64,000 bases of DNA from Sinonovacula constricta (GCA_007844125.1 CM017568.1:2824547-2888546), one strand, 5' to 3'; shown: positions 1-11,852, counted from the stretch's first letter. Numbers and translations are program-made. Notes: generated from the sequence alone by a model not told the origin.

Positions 1-179
1 TCAAAAGATTTTTATCTTGATTATTTTATGAATAAGAGCCACTTTACTCAACTGAATGCTGGCATCTGAGACATCCTGTCGAGATAACAAAAGTATATGA
101 CATAAGTATATGTATGTATAAGTGTATGTATGACAAGGAGCATAACTCTTCTACAGGCAAGTAGATTTTCACGTTTAGA
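1..179. other. non-coding, nothing recognised
   Basis: AT-rich sequence with only short open frames. No exon, RNA gene or element boundary could be supported. Confidence 0.4.
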
Positions 180-386
180 ATGGGTGCCCATGGTATAGTG
201 GTAGTCACTGAATTGTAACTCCCCTGACTGCTTAGCCTCTCACTGTGTGGATTCAAATCCCATGCTGGTAGAAAGACTTAATGTGGGAAGGTCTTCTAGC
301 TGACTTGCAGTTCACTGGTGACTCTAACCAAACATTTGGCTGGGTCTTCCTCTTCCAGATAGCTGGATATTGCTGCAGTTTATTAT
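180..386 (+). mobile_element. SINE-A copy (tRNA-derived), plus orientation
   Basis: Starts with a tRNA-like head: A-box-like tggtatagtgg at about 190 and B-box-like ggattcaaatcc at 249-260. The SINE-A body follows, with the ggaaggtcttctagctgac block and then a diverged tail. The same head-body-tail order recurs more than twenty times in the window. Internal pol III boxes of this type are known for tRNA-derived SINEs; the family label SINE-A is mine. Confidence 0.75.
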
Positions 387-2060
387 AAAAATCACTGCAA
401 TGTATTATAAAACAAATAGAATGAAGGGTAGATGGTTATTTTCAGAATGGAGGGTTTTTAATATCAGGGTAAATGTAACGACCTATTGCGCTTCTATGTA
501 AACCAGCTTCAGATTACTCTGAGCTCAAATTTTGACAAATGATGTAGTTGAATTCCACAACCCCTTTGCATAACCTCTTTCTGAAGCTACACTGAATAAA
601 TAAGTTTAATTGTCTCAAGTTAATAAATAAGTATTCAGATATGAAAATGTAATTGTGAAAATCTGCAACAAATCCAGAATGGAGGAAACTTTCAGAAATA
701 AGGAAATTTTGGAAGTGGAACCATTTGGCATTTAATGTGAAATATTTATTGTAAATGAAAAATATGCAGAACTTCTGTGGAAAGCTGGTACATTTTTCTA
801 TTTACATGTGGAAATTATCCACATTCTTTGCCTTTATTTTCAAGCTTGTCAATATAAGTGAGGCATTAAAAGATTATCCAACAGAAAAGCAATTTCCAAC
901 TCCAAGCCACAGGCTTGATCCGAATTTTAACTCATTAAGGTGTATTGCTACCCATAATTCAATATTGATCACTTTGCGATTGCTATATGTTGCTTAATCG
1001 GTTGATAAAAAATATTTGAAAATGCAAATGAACAATGTCACCATTTATTTATTGATGGCAACTGTGTAGAGATATTGGCAAACATTTTCTATTGTGGTTG
1101 TGTTTGTGCATTCCACTGCTTAATTGTGATTGTTGTTGTTGTATATAAATTTGATCCTTCAGATATCAGCTTTGTCGTTTCGGCACTACATTAAGTTAAT
1201 ATTTTGGCTGCATGTGCTATTTGGGCCATCTACCTCAAATAACCTGTAAATTGATTGGAATGAAACTTCATGTTTGTCTCTCTAGTTCTAGCTCAATAAA
1301 GATTAATAGTTTTAGCTTGAATTCTGTGAAAAATATAGCTTTGGTTTAGTGCACTGCCAGGCTCAAAATTATTTAATTAATATGCTGTGCAAATGGTCAT
1401 GCACAGCATCTTACATTTTTTAGAGAATCTGCACCAATTTGCTTTTAAAATGTTCTTTGATCTAATTGACATTTGGCTTTTATTCCACAGCAAATTCTTG
1501 TTTGTGACCTCAGAAATTCTGGCCATATTCAGTTCTTTCTGAATACTTGTTTAGTTCTTTCAGAATACACAAACATTTCAAACTCCAATGAGATGACATT
1601 AGTGGATAATCCCTAAATGCAGGTAGGACCTTTCATTTGGATAACTTGGTTTTTATGCTTGGGCTGTTTTGAGCGTATGTTGACCTTTTCGTATTTCTTC
1701 TGATACCCAGGTTAGCCATCATCAACAAACACTTCCTTTGTTTATATAGCATATCTATATAAGTATTTTAATGGAATTTATGCCTATTTTTATCCAAAAG
1801 TAAGAAAGTTCACTGTGTATAATTGCACCATCTGCAAAAGAACAGGCAATAAAGTCCAAGAATTCCAAAAGGACCTACCTAATGATTTGACTACCTCGGA
1901 TATTATCTTACCAGATAGACATTTCCATGTACACCACTTTTTTAAGGCTTAAGAACAATTCAGAAAGTGCCAGAAACATTCATATTTGTCATGCAAGTAC
2001 CAATGACCTTGATATTGTAATCAGGAATAAAATTGTTAAAAACAAATTTCAATATCGATT
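387..2060. other. non-coding stretch
   Basis: AT-rich DNA with one short plus-strand open frame (755-997) that has no recognisable protein motif or splice context. I see no element ends or tandem structure here. Confidence 0.4.
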
Positions 2061-2403
2061 CAAAGCAAAAAACCGGACCTGGTAGCGCAATCGGTAGAGC
2101 GTCATCTAGAGGTACGGGAGGCCCCGGCGCTTGATCCCGGGCCGCGACATACCAAAGTTGTTAAAAATGGTAGTGGTATAGCTCCCTTGCTAACGCTCAA
2201 GCAAATATAAGGGTAGTTCCACGACTGGTTGGCCTGGTGTCAGGATAATGTGACTGGGTGTGGTATCATGCCAGGTTTCACTGCATGCTATACACAGTGA
2301 AGGCAGCACTATATCTGCTTAGAGTGGACACCGTCTCCAGATAACTGAAATACTTTTGGTGGGACGATAAACCCAATAAAATAAACAAACAAACAAAGCA
2401 AAA
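2061..2403 (+). mobile_element. SINE-B, full-length copy with target-site duplication
   Basis: A second tRNA-derived family. The A-box-like tagcgcaatcggtagagc is at 2083-2100 and the B-box-like cttgatcccgg at about 2130. A conserved body follows (tgtcaggataatgtgactgg, gaaggcagcactatatctgc) and a tail ending in repeated aaac. The element is bounded by a perfect 10-base direct repeat, caaagcaaaa, at 2061-2070 and 2394-2403, as expected for LINE-mediated insertion. Other copies are at 19.5, 41.3, 47.9, 57.0 and 57.9 kb. Confidence 0.88.
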
Positions 2404-2981
2404 TATTTTCCAGAAGGTTTCCAATTAACCCTTTACCTGCTGAAAACACCATTCACCACATAGCATAAAACATTCTCCACCCGAAAGGTGTTTCCAGCAA
2501 GAATAGGCTTACACAAGAGACAGCTGTGTTTATGCAGGTGGTTCATTTTATGTATGTATGCCTTTTTATCATTTTTGGCAATAATTGTGTTGATAAAAGA
2601 TAAAAAAACGCTTTGATGTTTCTTCAATGAATGTATAAAATCAATTTAATTGGTTTTCTTGTGTCAGGATGAAGAGATTGGCAGCATGGTGATACAACTT
2701 GTCAGTTCATTGGCATATTTTGTTAAGCAAATCAAGTGTCTGTCAAGTGAATATAAAGTTTCAATGTTTTGCAAATGTTCTGTAAATTTGTTAGGCATGA
2801 TTTGAATGACTGCATGTAGCATTGGAAATTATTTAGAGTTTTTCCATGCATTAAAATATAACAGCTGTCATTGATTCCCTGTTGAGCTTAAGGATGATAT
2901 TGAAATATTGAACAAAAAATAAATTGTGTCAATATATCGATACATCCATACTATGTTTTTTTGTTGTAGTTTTTTTTTTTT
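2404..2981. other. non-coding stretch
   Basis: AT-rich spacer. The 64-residue minus-strand frame at 2433-2627 shows no motif. A poly-T run near 2970 belongs to the start of the next SINE copy. Confidence 0.4.
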
Positions 2982-3196
2982 TGTACATTGCACTGGCACA
3001 ATTATGGTCACATTGGCAACTTCAAGCTAAATTTTGGTGGCAACCCTTGTATCTCTGTGACGACGTGATCCTGGTGGTTGAAGGAAGAAAAGCTTGAAAA
3101 CCTCCCCACATTAAAGGTCTCAACCCAACCAGGATTTGAACCCACTGTAAGGCTGAGTTAATTGGAGACTATAACAGCTCGGCCATGGGTAGCCCT
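2982..3196 (-). mobile_element. SINE-A copy, minus orientation
   Basis: Reads on the plus strand as tail (acattgcactggcacaatt), body, B-box complement (aggatttgaaccca) and head (ggccatgggtagccc). Sequence between the tail and body is diverged compared with the better copies at 8.1 and 56.3 kb. Confidence 0.75.
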
Positions 3197-3211
3197 ATAC
3201 ATACTGTGCTG

Positions 3212-3298
3212 TTGTTAAAGGAATTATGTGTTGTTCTTTACTTTTAATGAGTTTGCTTTTGTTAAGGCATTATGTGTTGTTCTTTACTTTTAATGAGA
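3212..3298. repeat. 47-bp direct duplication
   Basis: The phrase attatgtgttgttctttac occurs at 3222 and again at 3269, with matching sequence around it. This gives two tandem copies of about 47 bases between two SINE-A fragments. Confidence 0.8.
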
Positions 3299-3455
3299 GA
3301 CAGATGCCTGGGTAGAATAGAACCACAGGCACTCCACAGGTTACCTGGAAAACCTTCCAACTATGAGTCATTTGCCTCGACTGGGGCTCAAACCCACTAA
3401 GCTAGAGACTCAGCCTTGAAAAGAGTGAAAAGTCTGTAACTGTACCACTCCATTA
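3296..3455 (-). mobile_element. SINE-A fragment, minus orientation
   Basis: Contains the SINE-A middle block (gatgcctgggtagaat, ttacctggaaaaccttcc) and the B-box complement (ggggctcaaaccca). The tail end is missing, probably lost at the adjacent 47-bp duplication. Confidence 0.65.
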
Positions 3456-3561
3456 TAGGTGTCGTCCCCTCGTACCCTGAGGTCGTAATTATGTTGAGAA
3501 TAGAACCAGGTAGATACAATACAGATAGCTTATCTCTTAGCATGCTAAGGATGATGTAACC

Positions 3562-3639
3562 AGTTCAGGCAAATAGTGTAGACCCAGCTCAGACAGCTTT
3601 CACTGGCAACTGTCTGATCAGGATCTGCTCTATTTGCTG
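3562..3639. repeat. foldback (inverted-repeat) element
   Basis: The left arm, around caaatagtgtagacccagct, and the right arm, around ctgatcaggatctgctctat, are imperfect reverse complements of about 30 bases with a loop of about 12 bases. Similar arms recur at 8.8, 45.8-46.1, 60.6 and 62.1 kb, so this is a dispersed miniature element. Confidence 0.6.
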
Positions 3640-3678
3640 CCGATTCTTCAGCCATGTGATCATTTATCAGAATACTTG

Positions 3679-4431
3679 TACAGTCAACGCTCGTTATCTC
3701 AAAATCTGTTATCTCAAATTTCCGGTTATGTCAAACTGTTTTCTACGGTCCCATTTTTTCCCTATAGTTTCTACATAGTTCGACTCCGCTTAACTCAAAT
3801 TCGGATGTGTCAAATTATCGGATATATCAAACTAAATTCTTTGTCCCCACACGTATAAAACTGTTGAAATCATTTGGTCTATCTCAAACTTCAAATTGCT
3901 ATAAGATGCAAAATGGCAACAATAGAGATTTTCACACCTACCGTGAAACTCGCGAAGATTTGGGCGCAAGTTTTATCGCCAATTATCGGCAATCAGGATG
4001 TCACGTAATGTAGAGAAGAGGTGAATCGATTATTATTTATTAACTGATTTAAAGAACAACAATTTCATTAAACAATTAACGCTGATTAAAGTGTTTCAGT
4101 TTGTACTTGTTGTTGTAACAGTTTTTGAGAACTTGTTGACACGGCCTTCTCAACTTGTAAATAAAATGAGTTGTTGATTTTATCATTCTTCCACTACCTA
4201 CCCACAATACACGTTCTGATTATTGAATAAAAAAATAAAATTGGTTATGGCAACAGACCAGACACGAGAAAGTGTCGAGCAAGGAATTTCAGTCATTTCC
4301 AGTCATCGTGTAGCAGGTAAGATTTTTAAGATTTACACAAACTATCCTTAAATTCAGATAACTCAAACTTTGGATATCTCAAACTATTTTCTACGGTCCC
4401 TTGAAATTTGAGATAACGAGAGTTGACTGTA
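3679..4431. mobile_element. Tigger/pogo-like non-autonomous DNA transposon
   Basis: Terminal inverted repeats of about 25 bases including the target TA (cagtcaacgctcgttatctc at the left, complement of gagataacgagagttgactg at the right) match at all but one position. TA dinucleotides flank both ends (3679-3680, 4430-4431). Many internal tatctcaaa and tgtcaaa motifs lie near both ends, like transposase-binding subterminal repeats. The 749-base element has no transposase frame, so it would be non-autonomous. TIRs of this form and TA targets are known for the pogo/Tigger branch of Tc1-mariner; the assignment rests on ends only. Confidence 0.8.
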
Positions 4432-4479
4432 GTTGGTACAGGTAACTTGACTCTAGTATGGGCTGATAGTTTTTGTTCT

Positions 4480-6912
4480 TGTAGCATCATAGCATCACAA
4501 TAATGGTCATATTGGCGAAGCTATGACTGGTGATGGAAGACCTCAGGCATATGTCTTGGTAGATCCACCAGAACACTCTAGGTTAGATGGAAGACTTCAG
4601 GCATATGTCTTGGTAGATCCACCAGAACACTCTAGGTCACCTGGAAGACCTCAGACATATGTCTTGGTAGATCCACCAGAACACTCTAGGTTAGATGGAA
4701 GACCTCAGACATATGTCTTGGTAGATCCACCAGAACACTCTAGGTTAGATGGAAGACTTCAGGCATATGTCTTGGTAGATCCACCAGCACACTCTAGGTT
4801 AGATGGAAGACTTCAGGCATATGTCTTGGTAGATCCACCAGAACACTCTAGGTCACCTGGAAGACCTCAGACATATGTCTTGGTAGATCCACCAGAACAC
4901 TCTAGGTTAGATGGAAGACCTCAGACATATGTCTTGGTAGATCCATCAGAACACTCTAGGTCACCTGGAAGACCTCAGGCATATGTCTTGGTAGATCCAC
5001 CAGCACACTCTAGGTTAGCTGGAAGACCTCAGACATATGTCTTGGTAGATCCACCAGCACACTCTAGGTTAGATGGAAGACTTCAGGCATATGTCTTGGT
5101 AGATCCACCAGAACACTCTAGGTCACCTGGAAGACCTCAGGCATATGTCTTGGTATATCCACCAACACACTCTAGGTTAGCTGGAAGACCTCAGACATAT
5201 GTCTTGGTAGATCCAACAGCACACTCTAGGTTAGCTGGAAGACCTCAGACATATGTCTTGGTAGATCCACCAGCACACTCTAGGTTAGCTGGAAGACCTC
5301 AGGCATATGTCTTGGTAGATCCACCAGCACACTCTAAGTTAGCTGGAAAACCTCAGACATATGTCTTGGTAGATCCACCAGCACACTCTAGGTTAGCTGG
5401 AAGACCTCAGACATATGTCTTGGTAGATCCACCAGCACACTCTAGGTTAGCTGGAAGACCTCAGACATATGTCTTGGTAGATCCACCAGCACACTCTAGG
5501 TTAGCTGGAAGACCTCAGGCATATGTCTTGGTAGATCCACCAGCACACTCTAGGTTAGCTGGAAGACCTCAGGCATATGTCTTGGTAGATCCACCAGCAC
5601 ACTCCAGGTCAGCTGGAAGACCTCAGGCATATGTCTTGGTAGATCCACCAGCACACTCTAGGTTAGCTGGAAAACCTCAGGCATATGTCTTAGTAGATCC
5701 ACCAGCACACTCTAGGTTAGCTGGAAGACCTCAGGCATATGTCTTGGTAGATTCACCAGCACACTCTAGGTAAGCTGGAAGACCTCAGACATATGTCTTG
5801 GTAGATCCACTAGCACACTCTAGGTTAGCTGGAAGACTTCAGACATATGTCTTGGTAGATCCACCAGCACACTCTAGGTTAGCTGGAAAACCTCAGGCAT
5901 ATGTCTTGGTAGATCCACCAGCACACTCTAGGTTAGCTGGAAGACCTCAGACATATGTCTTGGTAGATCCACCAGCACACTGCAGGTTAGCTGGAAGATC
6001 TCAGGCATATGTCTTGGTAGATCCACCAGCACACTTTAGGTTAGCTGGAAGACCTCAGGCATATGTCTTGGTAGATCTACCAGCACACTGCAGGTTAGCT
6101 GGAAGACCTCAGGCATATGTCTTGGTAGATCCACCAGCACACTCTGGGTTAGCTGGAAGACCTCAGGCATATGTCTTGGTAGATCCACCAGCACACTCTG
6201 GGTCAGCTGGAAGACCTCAGACATATGTCTTGGTAGATCCACCAGCACACTCTGGGTCAGCTGGAAGATCTCAGACATATGTCTTGGTAGATCCACCAGC
6301 ACACTATGTCAGCTGGAAGACCTCAGGCATATGTCTTGGTAGATCCACCAGCACACTCTATGTCAGCTGGAAGACCTCAGGCATATGACTTGGTAGATCC
6401 ACCAGCACACTCTAGGTGAGCTGGAAGACTTCAGGCATATGTCTTGGTAGATCCACCAGCACACTCTAGGTTAGCTGGAAGACTTCAGGCATATGTCTTG
6501 GTAGATCCACCAGCACACTCTAGGTAAGCTGGAAGACCTCAGACATATGTCTTGGTAGATCCACCAGCACACTCTGGGTTAGCTGGAAGACCTCAGGCAT
6601 ATGTCTTGGTAGATCCACCAGCACACTCTGGGTTAGCTGGAAGACCTCAGGCATATGTCGTGGTAGATCCACCAGCACACTCTAGGTTAGCTGGAAGACC
6701 TCAGACATATGTCTTGGTAGATCCACCAGCACACTCTAGGTTAGCTGGAAAAACTCAGGCATATGCCTTGGTAGATCCACCAGCACACTCTAGGTTAGCT
6801 GGAAGACCTCCCTACATGAATGTCCTTGTCAACTGAGACTGGAACCAGTCTAGTAATTGGCTGAGAACTTACAAGTATGTGACTCTTACTACTCTGCCAC
6901 AGGTGACACTAC
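4480..6912 (-). mobile_element. SINE-A copy inflated by an internal minisatellite
   Basis: The left flank (4480-4534) has the SINE-A tail block taatggtcatattggc in minus orientation. The right flank (6809-6912) resumes the SINE after the same block, with ctacatgaatgtccttg, a decayed B box, ggctgag, and a head ending ccacaggtgacact. Only the segment between the two internal ggaagacc blocks has been multiplied. A normal SINE-A of about 230 bases has therefore grown to about 2.4 kb. Confidence 0.85.
4535..6808. repeat. 54-bp minisatellite, 42 units, derived from SINE-A
   Basis: The unit runs from one ggaagacc to the next and is 54 bases, with one unit 2 bases shorter near 6306. In ordinary SINE-A copies (for example 8188-8241) the two ggaaga/ggaaaa blocks are exactly 54 bases apart, so the repeat unit equals one SINE segment. 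Because 54 is divisible by three, long open frames appear on the plus strand (4523-5773, 18-residue unit GRPQTYVLVDPPAHSRLA). They start and stop inside the array and I do not regard them as a gene. Units fall into variants (gttagct, gtcacct, gttagat) that are partly clustered. Confidence 0.95.
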
Positions 6913-7316
6913 AAATACAGCATGGTAAGGGATCATACATTGGTTGTTCATTGCTGTATGAATGGGCACCATTATAATTGAGAGTATCATTGTTCAGGCA
7001 GTCTTTGTGCCACCAGTTATGATATTATGATTGATCTATTGTCACCAAATTCTTTGTAGAGAAAAATCAATGAGATGGAAATACACCCGGGTTATTTTAA
7101 ACATTTTTGTCCCTAGATCTATTATCAAGCAATGCTTTGTTATAACAATATAACCTAGAAAACTAAGACTATTCCACTTTGGTTTTCTTCTTAAAGGGAC
7201 CCTCTTTCAAGAAAACAATCACACTTCTTTTTCTGTTAAATACAACAATTTAGTTACAAGTTACCATATAGCAAGGAATTAACCAATCTCTGACTGGTAT
7301 TTATGACACATATTTG
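6913..7316. other. non-coding stretch
   Basis: AT-rich spacer between two SINE-A copies; nothing else recognised. Confidence 0.4.
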
Positions 7317-7547
7317 ACAGTGGCCAAGCAGTTAGAGTTGCTGACTTGGAACTCCTCAGCCCCACACCATGTGGGTTCGAGTCCTCGTTGGGGGAAACTG
7401 GGGAAGTTTTCCAGCTAACCTTTGGTGCCCTGGTGGTTCTTCCCAGACATAAGTCTATGGTATTGCTCCACCAATAATTAGCTAGATGTTGCCAATATGA
7501 CCATAAATGCATTGGTGCAATGTGACAAAAAACAAAACAAACAGTAA
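7317..7547 (+). mobile_element. SINE-A copy, plus orientation
   Basis: Nearly complete. A decayed A box (ggccaagcagttagag) is followed by the B box gggttcgagtcc at about 7374, the body, the ccaataattagctagatg block, gccaatatgaccataaa, and a tail of aaaaacaaaacaaac. Confidence 0.85.
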
Positions 7548-8119
7548 ACTTGTATTTCAGTCCCCGCACATCACTGCTGATTTCCAATGATCTTCCTGTG
7601 ACATAATAAACATGACCATAGGTAAAAGTCAGCCATATTTGTTTTTTAAATATGTTAGTTATGTTGATATGTGGTCATGTAAATCAAGCTAAATAGAATG
7701 GATTTCTGTTTTCCTTCTGGTAGCTGTTCAAATAAACAATAAGCCAAAATAACTTGTTACCACATCTGGAAGAATTTTGGCAAGAAAACAATAAACTGGC
7801 ATTGTCTATTTGAATAGCGAGAAACTTTAAAACAACAGGTTACCATTTGTAACATTTAAAAGAGACTTTAAAGTCCAGATTAAAGAGGTTTTGTCTAATC
7901 CCTTATTTCAACTAAAACCATCTTGCTGGCACTTATTAGAATCAAATAATCATACCAAATTCAATAAGTCCCCAAAATAAGAAAATTGTTGAGGAGTATG
8001 GAAAGGAGATGAAACAGTACCCACTTAATCTCATTATCAGAGGTTTTGTGGTGACTAACAATATTTTGAGTTACTAATGTACTAGACTGTTTCAAACAAA
8101 GATTTGTTTTGTTTTTCAT
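7548..8119. other. non-coding stretch
   Basis: AT-rich; nothing recognised. A short segment near 7910-8020 (ctggcacttattag, agtacccact) vaguely resembles the 10-13 kb dispersed repeat. Confidence 0.35.
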
Positions 8120-8348
8120 ATAAATTGTGGCAACCATATATGGTCATTTATGGCAGCATCCAGGTATTTTGGTGGAGGAAGACTCCTGACAAATGTCTGG
8201 GTGGAACCACCGGCTCACTGAAGGCCAGCTGGAAAACCTTCCCACATTTATTCCTTAGCCCTGAATGGGACTCAAACCCACACCATGCAAGGCCTAGCAG
8301 TCACAGAAGGTGCAAGTTGATGATTCTACCACTACGCCATGGGCACCC
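8120..8348 (-). mobile_element. SINE-A copy, minus orientation
   Basis: A well-preserved copy ending in the head complement ccactacgccatgggcaccc. It shows the two ggaaga/ggaaaa blocks 54 bases apart that define the unit of the 4.5 kb array, and a B-box complement (gggactcaaaccc). Confidence 0.88.
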
Positions 8349-9710
8349 CTTTTAACAATAGATTATACTTACTTTCTAAACAGTTTCTAAGTATGCCTTC
8401 ACACAGTTACATATTTCTGTAAAAGAATTGTAAGATTATAAGTTAGGTTTTTGTCTTATCTTACAGACAACAAGTTTGTGTCTGTGGTGAATATATATTT
8501 CTTGCTTTGCTTTGTTATGACTGTAGATCTCTGGAGCCCCAAATTGATTGACAACCAGCATTAATGCTTTCACAATGGTAAATTACAACTCGACAAGTTG
8601 ATCTAAAGTAAATACCCCAACTTTTGCACCCAACTGAAGGCAGGTCTGCTACATTACACATATAACAATTTATATTCACATTCAGATTTAATTAAAGCTC
8701 AAGAAGACTATTTGTTTTTCAAGCAAAATCAATTTGGTTATTGACATATGTTTGAAGTTTAAGTATGTCTGTTATCTCATAACTTGCTTAGCATAATTTG
8801 ATCTGGTTTAAGCAAATAGATTTGATGCAGATCAGCCAGTTTTCTCCAAGATTTTACTGATCAGGGTCTGTGCTGTTTGCTGGTTAGTCTTTACAAACAT
8901 ATTTTGTTGGCTGTGCATGGATATTCTAGCAAAAGAACTATAATTTTAGTCTGTCTTGGCAATAAATTTAGCGTGGTAAGGACTGTTGTGTTGTGAGACC
9001 CACTTCACACAGCTTCACACAATTGAGCACAAGCCACACCATTGAGATGGGAGAAATCTATTTCAGCTTGGTACACAAACCTTTAGAATACCTTTCCTCA
9101 TCAAGTATTTGTTTAACAGCTCATCCCTGGTCGTGCTTCTTCTGTCAATAATCTCTACTTAAATCTATGTTAATTGTTAATGAAGACATGAAATGGTTCT
9201 AAGACATATTTCAACAGCATCAGCAGCCAGTAGTGCTCATTCTGATCTAACAGTTTCCATCAGGAGGTTGCTGGTCTGGATCTACACTATTTGTGCAAGT
9301 CTGATCCATTTATACTTAACAGTCTAAGAGTCAACCTATTGTTAAGCCTTTTATGCTTGTCTTAACTACATACTACATCATTGAATGGAAGGATAACATT
9401 CTGTTTATATTGATACATTTTTTGATATCAAAATTGACAGACCATTATTACGTTCTGCAATTCTGTAAATTGTGATTGAATTTATAAAAATAATTTTTAA
9501 AAAACCTAGTAAAAAAAAGTAGTTAAATCATAACTGAATAATGTTATGAGACTGAGAAGGATGATTTAAACCCATACATGTCAGTGAACTGCATCAGGTA
9601 TATTTATTGTTTATGTTGATGGTAAGTGGGGTTTCAATTCTATGTTGGTAATACTTTTGACTAAAGAGGTCCAGTCCAATACTTATAAATTGCTACATTA
9701 AAAATACAAG
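8349..9710. other. non-coding stretch with one foldback element
   Basis: AT-rich, without supportable exons. It contains the foldback element at 8809-8885 and a related fragment near 9230-9320 (ctggtctggatctacactat). Confidence 0.4.
8809..8885. repeat. foldback element, second copy
   Basis: The left arm (aagcaaatag...gcagatcagccagt) and right arm (actgatcagggtctgtgctg, then tttgctgg) are imperfect reverse complements separated by about 15 bases. It matches the copy at 3.56 kb. Confidence 0.55.
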
Positions 9711-9925
9711 TGGGACACCTTTGGCCAAGCAGTAAGAGGCTCCATATCCTCTGCTACTATCTGCGTTTGATTAAGTCCTAGTTTTGGCAAGAATTTTCCT
9801 TTGCAGCCGTCTTCTGATGTGCTGGACCTGGGCTAGTGGTTCTACTCAGACACAGATATGGAGTCCTTCTCCACCAATAAAATAGTGGGATGTCACCAGT
9901 GTGATAATAATTGGTTGTGACTGAC
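9711..9925 (+). mobile_element. SINE-A copy, diverged, plus orientation
   Basis: The head (ggccaagcagtaagag) and body (gctagtggttctactcagac, tccttctccaccaataaa) are recognisable; the B box is degraded. Confidence 0.65.
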
Positions 9926-9982
9926 TGAGTCCCAAGATAACAGCTCCTGCTTACCTTTCTATTTTTACTCCAAACCATTTAC

Positions 9983-10205
9983 AGTGGCACCTGTGGCATA
10001 GTGGCAGAGTTGCTGACTTGTTGCTCATTTGACTGCTTAGCCTCACTTCACGTAGGTTTGAGTTCTGTTTGGGGTGAAGGGTCTTCCCATTGACCTGCAG
10101 TGCACCTGTATTTCTTCCCAGACATTTGTTTGGCATCTTTCTCCACCATGAAAGCTGGATGTCACTAAAATGATTATATTTGTTGCTGTTATTATTTCAA
10201 AAACA
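9983..10205 (+). mobile_element. SINE-A copy, plus orientation
   Basis: Clear head tggcacctgtggcatagtgg, gactgcttagcctcac, a B-box-like aggtttgagttctg, body and an A-rich tail (aaaaacaaacc). It lies in the same orientation about 60 bases after the previous copy. Confidence 0.82.
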
Positions 10206-10214
10206 AACCAAACT

Positions 10215-10290
10215 TAACCATTTATATCTGGTACTCATCTGAATTGTCTAGGTATGGCAGTTCTAATTAGTTCCAGCACTTTACTGCTTG
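10215..10290. repeat. dispersed ~85-bp repeat, copy 1
   Basis: Begins accatttatatctggtactc and continues through a tctaggtatggcagttctaa block. Related copies lie at 12.7, 13.25 and 13.37 kb. Family unknown. Confidence 0.45.
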
Positions 10291-11639
10291 GTTAAAAACT
10301 ACAAGATATACGACAGCATAAAAAAGTTACTTCTCTTATCTGGAGCTTCCTGTCAGTATTATTAAACGAAAACGAAATTTAAAAAAAAAATCTTTTGAAA
10401 AAGATATGTGCCTTTTGTGAAGCTTTAAAACATTTTGTGTGTTTGTCACTGTGACGTATGTTTAACAAAATATTTATTCATTAAAATTGTTTGACTGTTT
10501 AATTTTAAAAAAATGCTAGGATGAACAAAAATACCAAAATATTCTACATTTAAAGCAAGGCACCAAAATATTATACATTGCCTGACAATATCATTTTATT
10601 CTGGAAATAAAGTATTCACTTTTGAAGACCATTAAACTCACACTGTACATATACCACAAGATAAAGATCATTGAAGAGGGATTGCATCTATTGTTTAGAT
10701 GTGTATTTTGGTTCAATGGGTATATTTCTCAGATGTAAGACAGCTACCATACTCTGAAAAATCAAATGATAAACTTTTTTTCTATCATTTCTCTATAAAT
10801 TCAAAATGAGTACTAAAGTTATAAGATTTCATTTTTTCAGTCTAAGTAAGCTTTGATGCAAACAATATGCAAAATATATATTAATATTAATATGCAAAAT
10901 TTGGTGGCTGATCATTTTTAACATTCATAATGAGAGTGAAGATATTTGGTTACAAGTGACAAGGTTATTTGTTGGGTTAAAGGCCTCTCTGGCAAATTGT
11001 TACACTAGTCGAGTTGAACATTTTCTTTCCAAAAAATAAAATAAAATTAAAGTGAAGACATTATGACATGAAAGTTTTCATCTATAGCAGAACTATAGCA
11101 GTTAAATGGATTCTTCTCAGTCAACCTTGATACAGGCAATCCTATTCTATCTAATAGAAACTCCCAGAAAGAATATTTTTGATTTAATGCTGTAGATGAT
11201 GATGATGATGATTATGATGATTACCTTGGTCATAATGAAAAAAATATTCAAGACAAAAAAGTTCTAAAATTCTCGCATGGCATTTAATATGTATAAGGGG
11301 CATAACTATAGTATAGCTGACAATAATACAACATTTCTCTCCCTTGAATTAAAAAAAAAGGTTTGTCACGTTGTTTAATGTAGAGAATCATATACTCAGC
11401 TTAGAGAACTTAAAATGTTAAATATATAAATTCTCCTAACCTAAGAAGCAAACTTTAATTATTGTTAATTTATACCATTAACACTGTTTTTTATGCCGAA
11501 TGCATTGATTTAGGATACAAAGAAAATATGCTTAAATGTTTATTTCTTGAGGGAACTGTATCAGTCAGAATGCTTTCCTAAATTGACTTTACATTCTTCC
11601 ACACTGTTTAATTGATTTTGAGCACTGTTGGAATACAGC
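10291..11639. other. non-coding stretch with a short GAT microsatellite
   Basis: AT-rich DNA. A (gat)n run lies at about 11195-11225. No exon or element end is seen. Confidence 0.4.
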
Positions 11640-11852
11640 TTGCCAGGAGGACCCTACATCTACAGATGTGCCCTTCACTATGTGGGTTCAAGTCTGGTCA
11701 GGGCAAGAACTTTCATGTGGGGAGGTTTTCCAGCAAAATATGCAGCACTTGTGGTCATTCCCAGACATTAATCTGGGATCTTTCTTCTAATTAGCTGGAT
11801 GTTTCCAGCATGACCATAATTGTGTTGATGTAACAAAAAAACAAAACAACAA
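11640..11852 (+). mobile_element. SINE-A copy, 5'-diverged, plus orientation
   Basis: The B box gtgggttcaagtctg, the body (tcatgtggggaggttttccagc), tgaccataattgtgttgatg and the tail aaaaaaacaaaacaacaa are clear. The A-box part is unrecognisable. Confidence 0.78.

Noticed and set aside
4523..6836. A 416-residue Pro-rich 18-residue-repeat protein
   Set aside because: The reading frame is a 54-bp array made of SINE sequence, interrupted by stops at 5771 and 6418 and by a 2-base deletion. It has no coding flanks.
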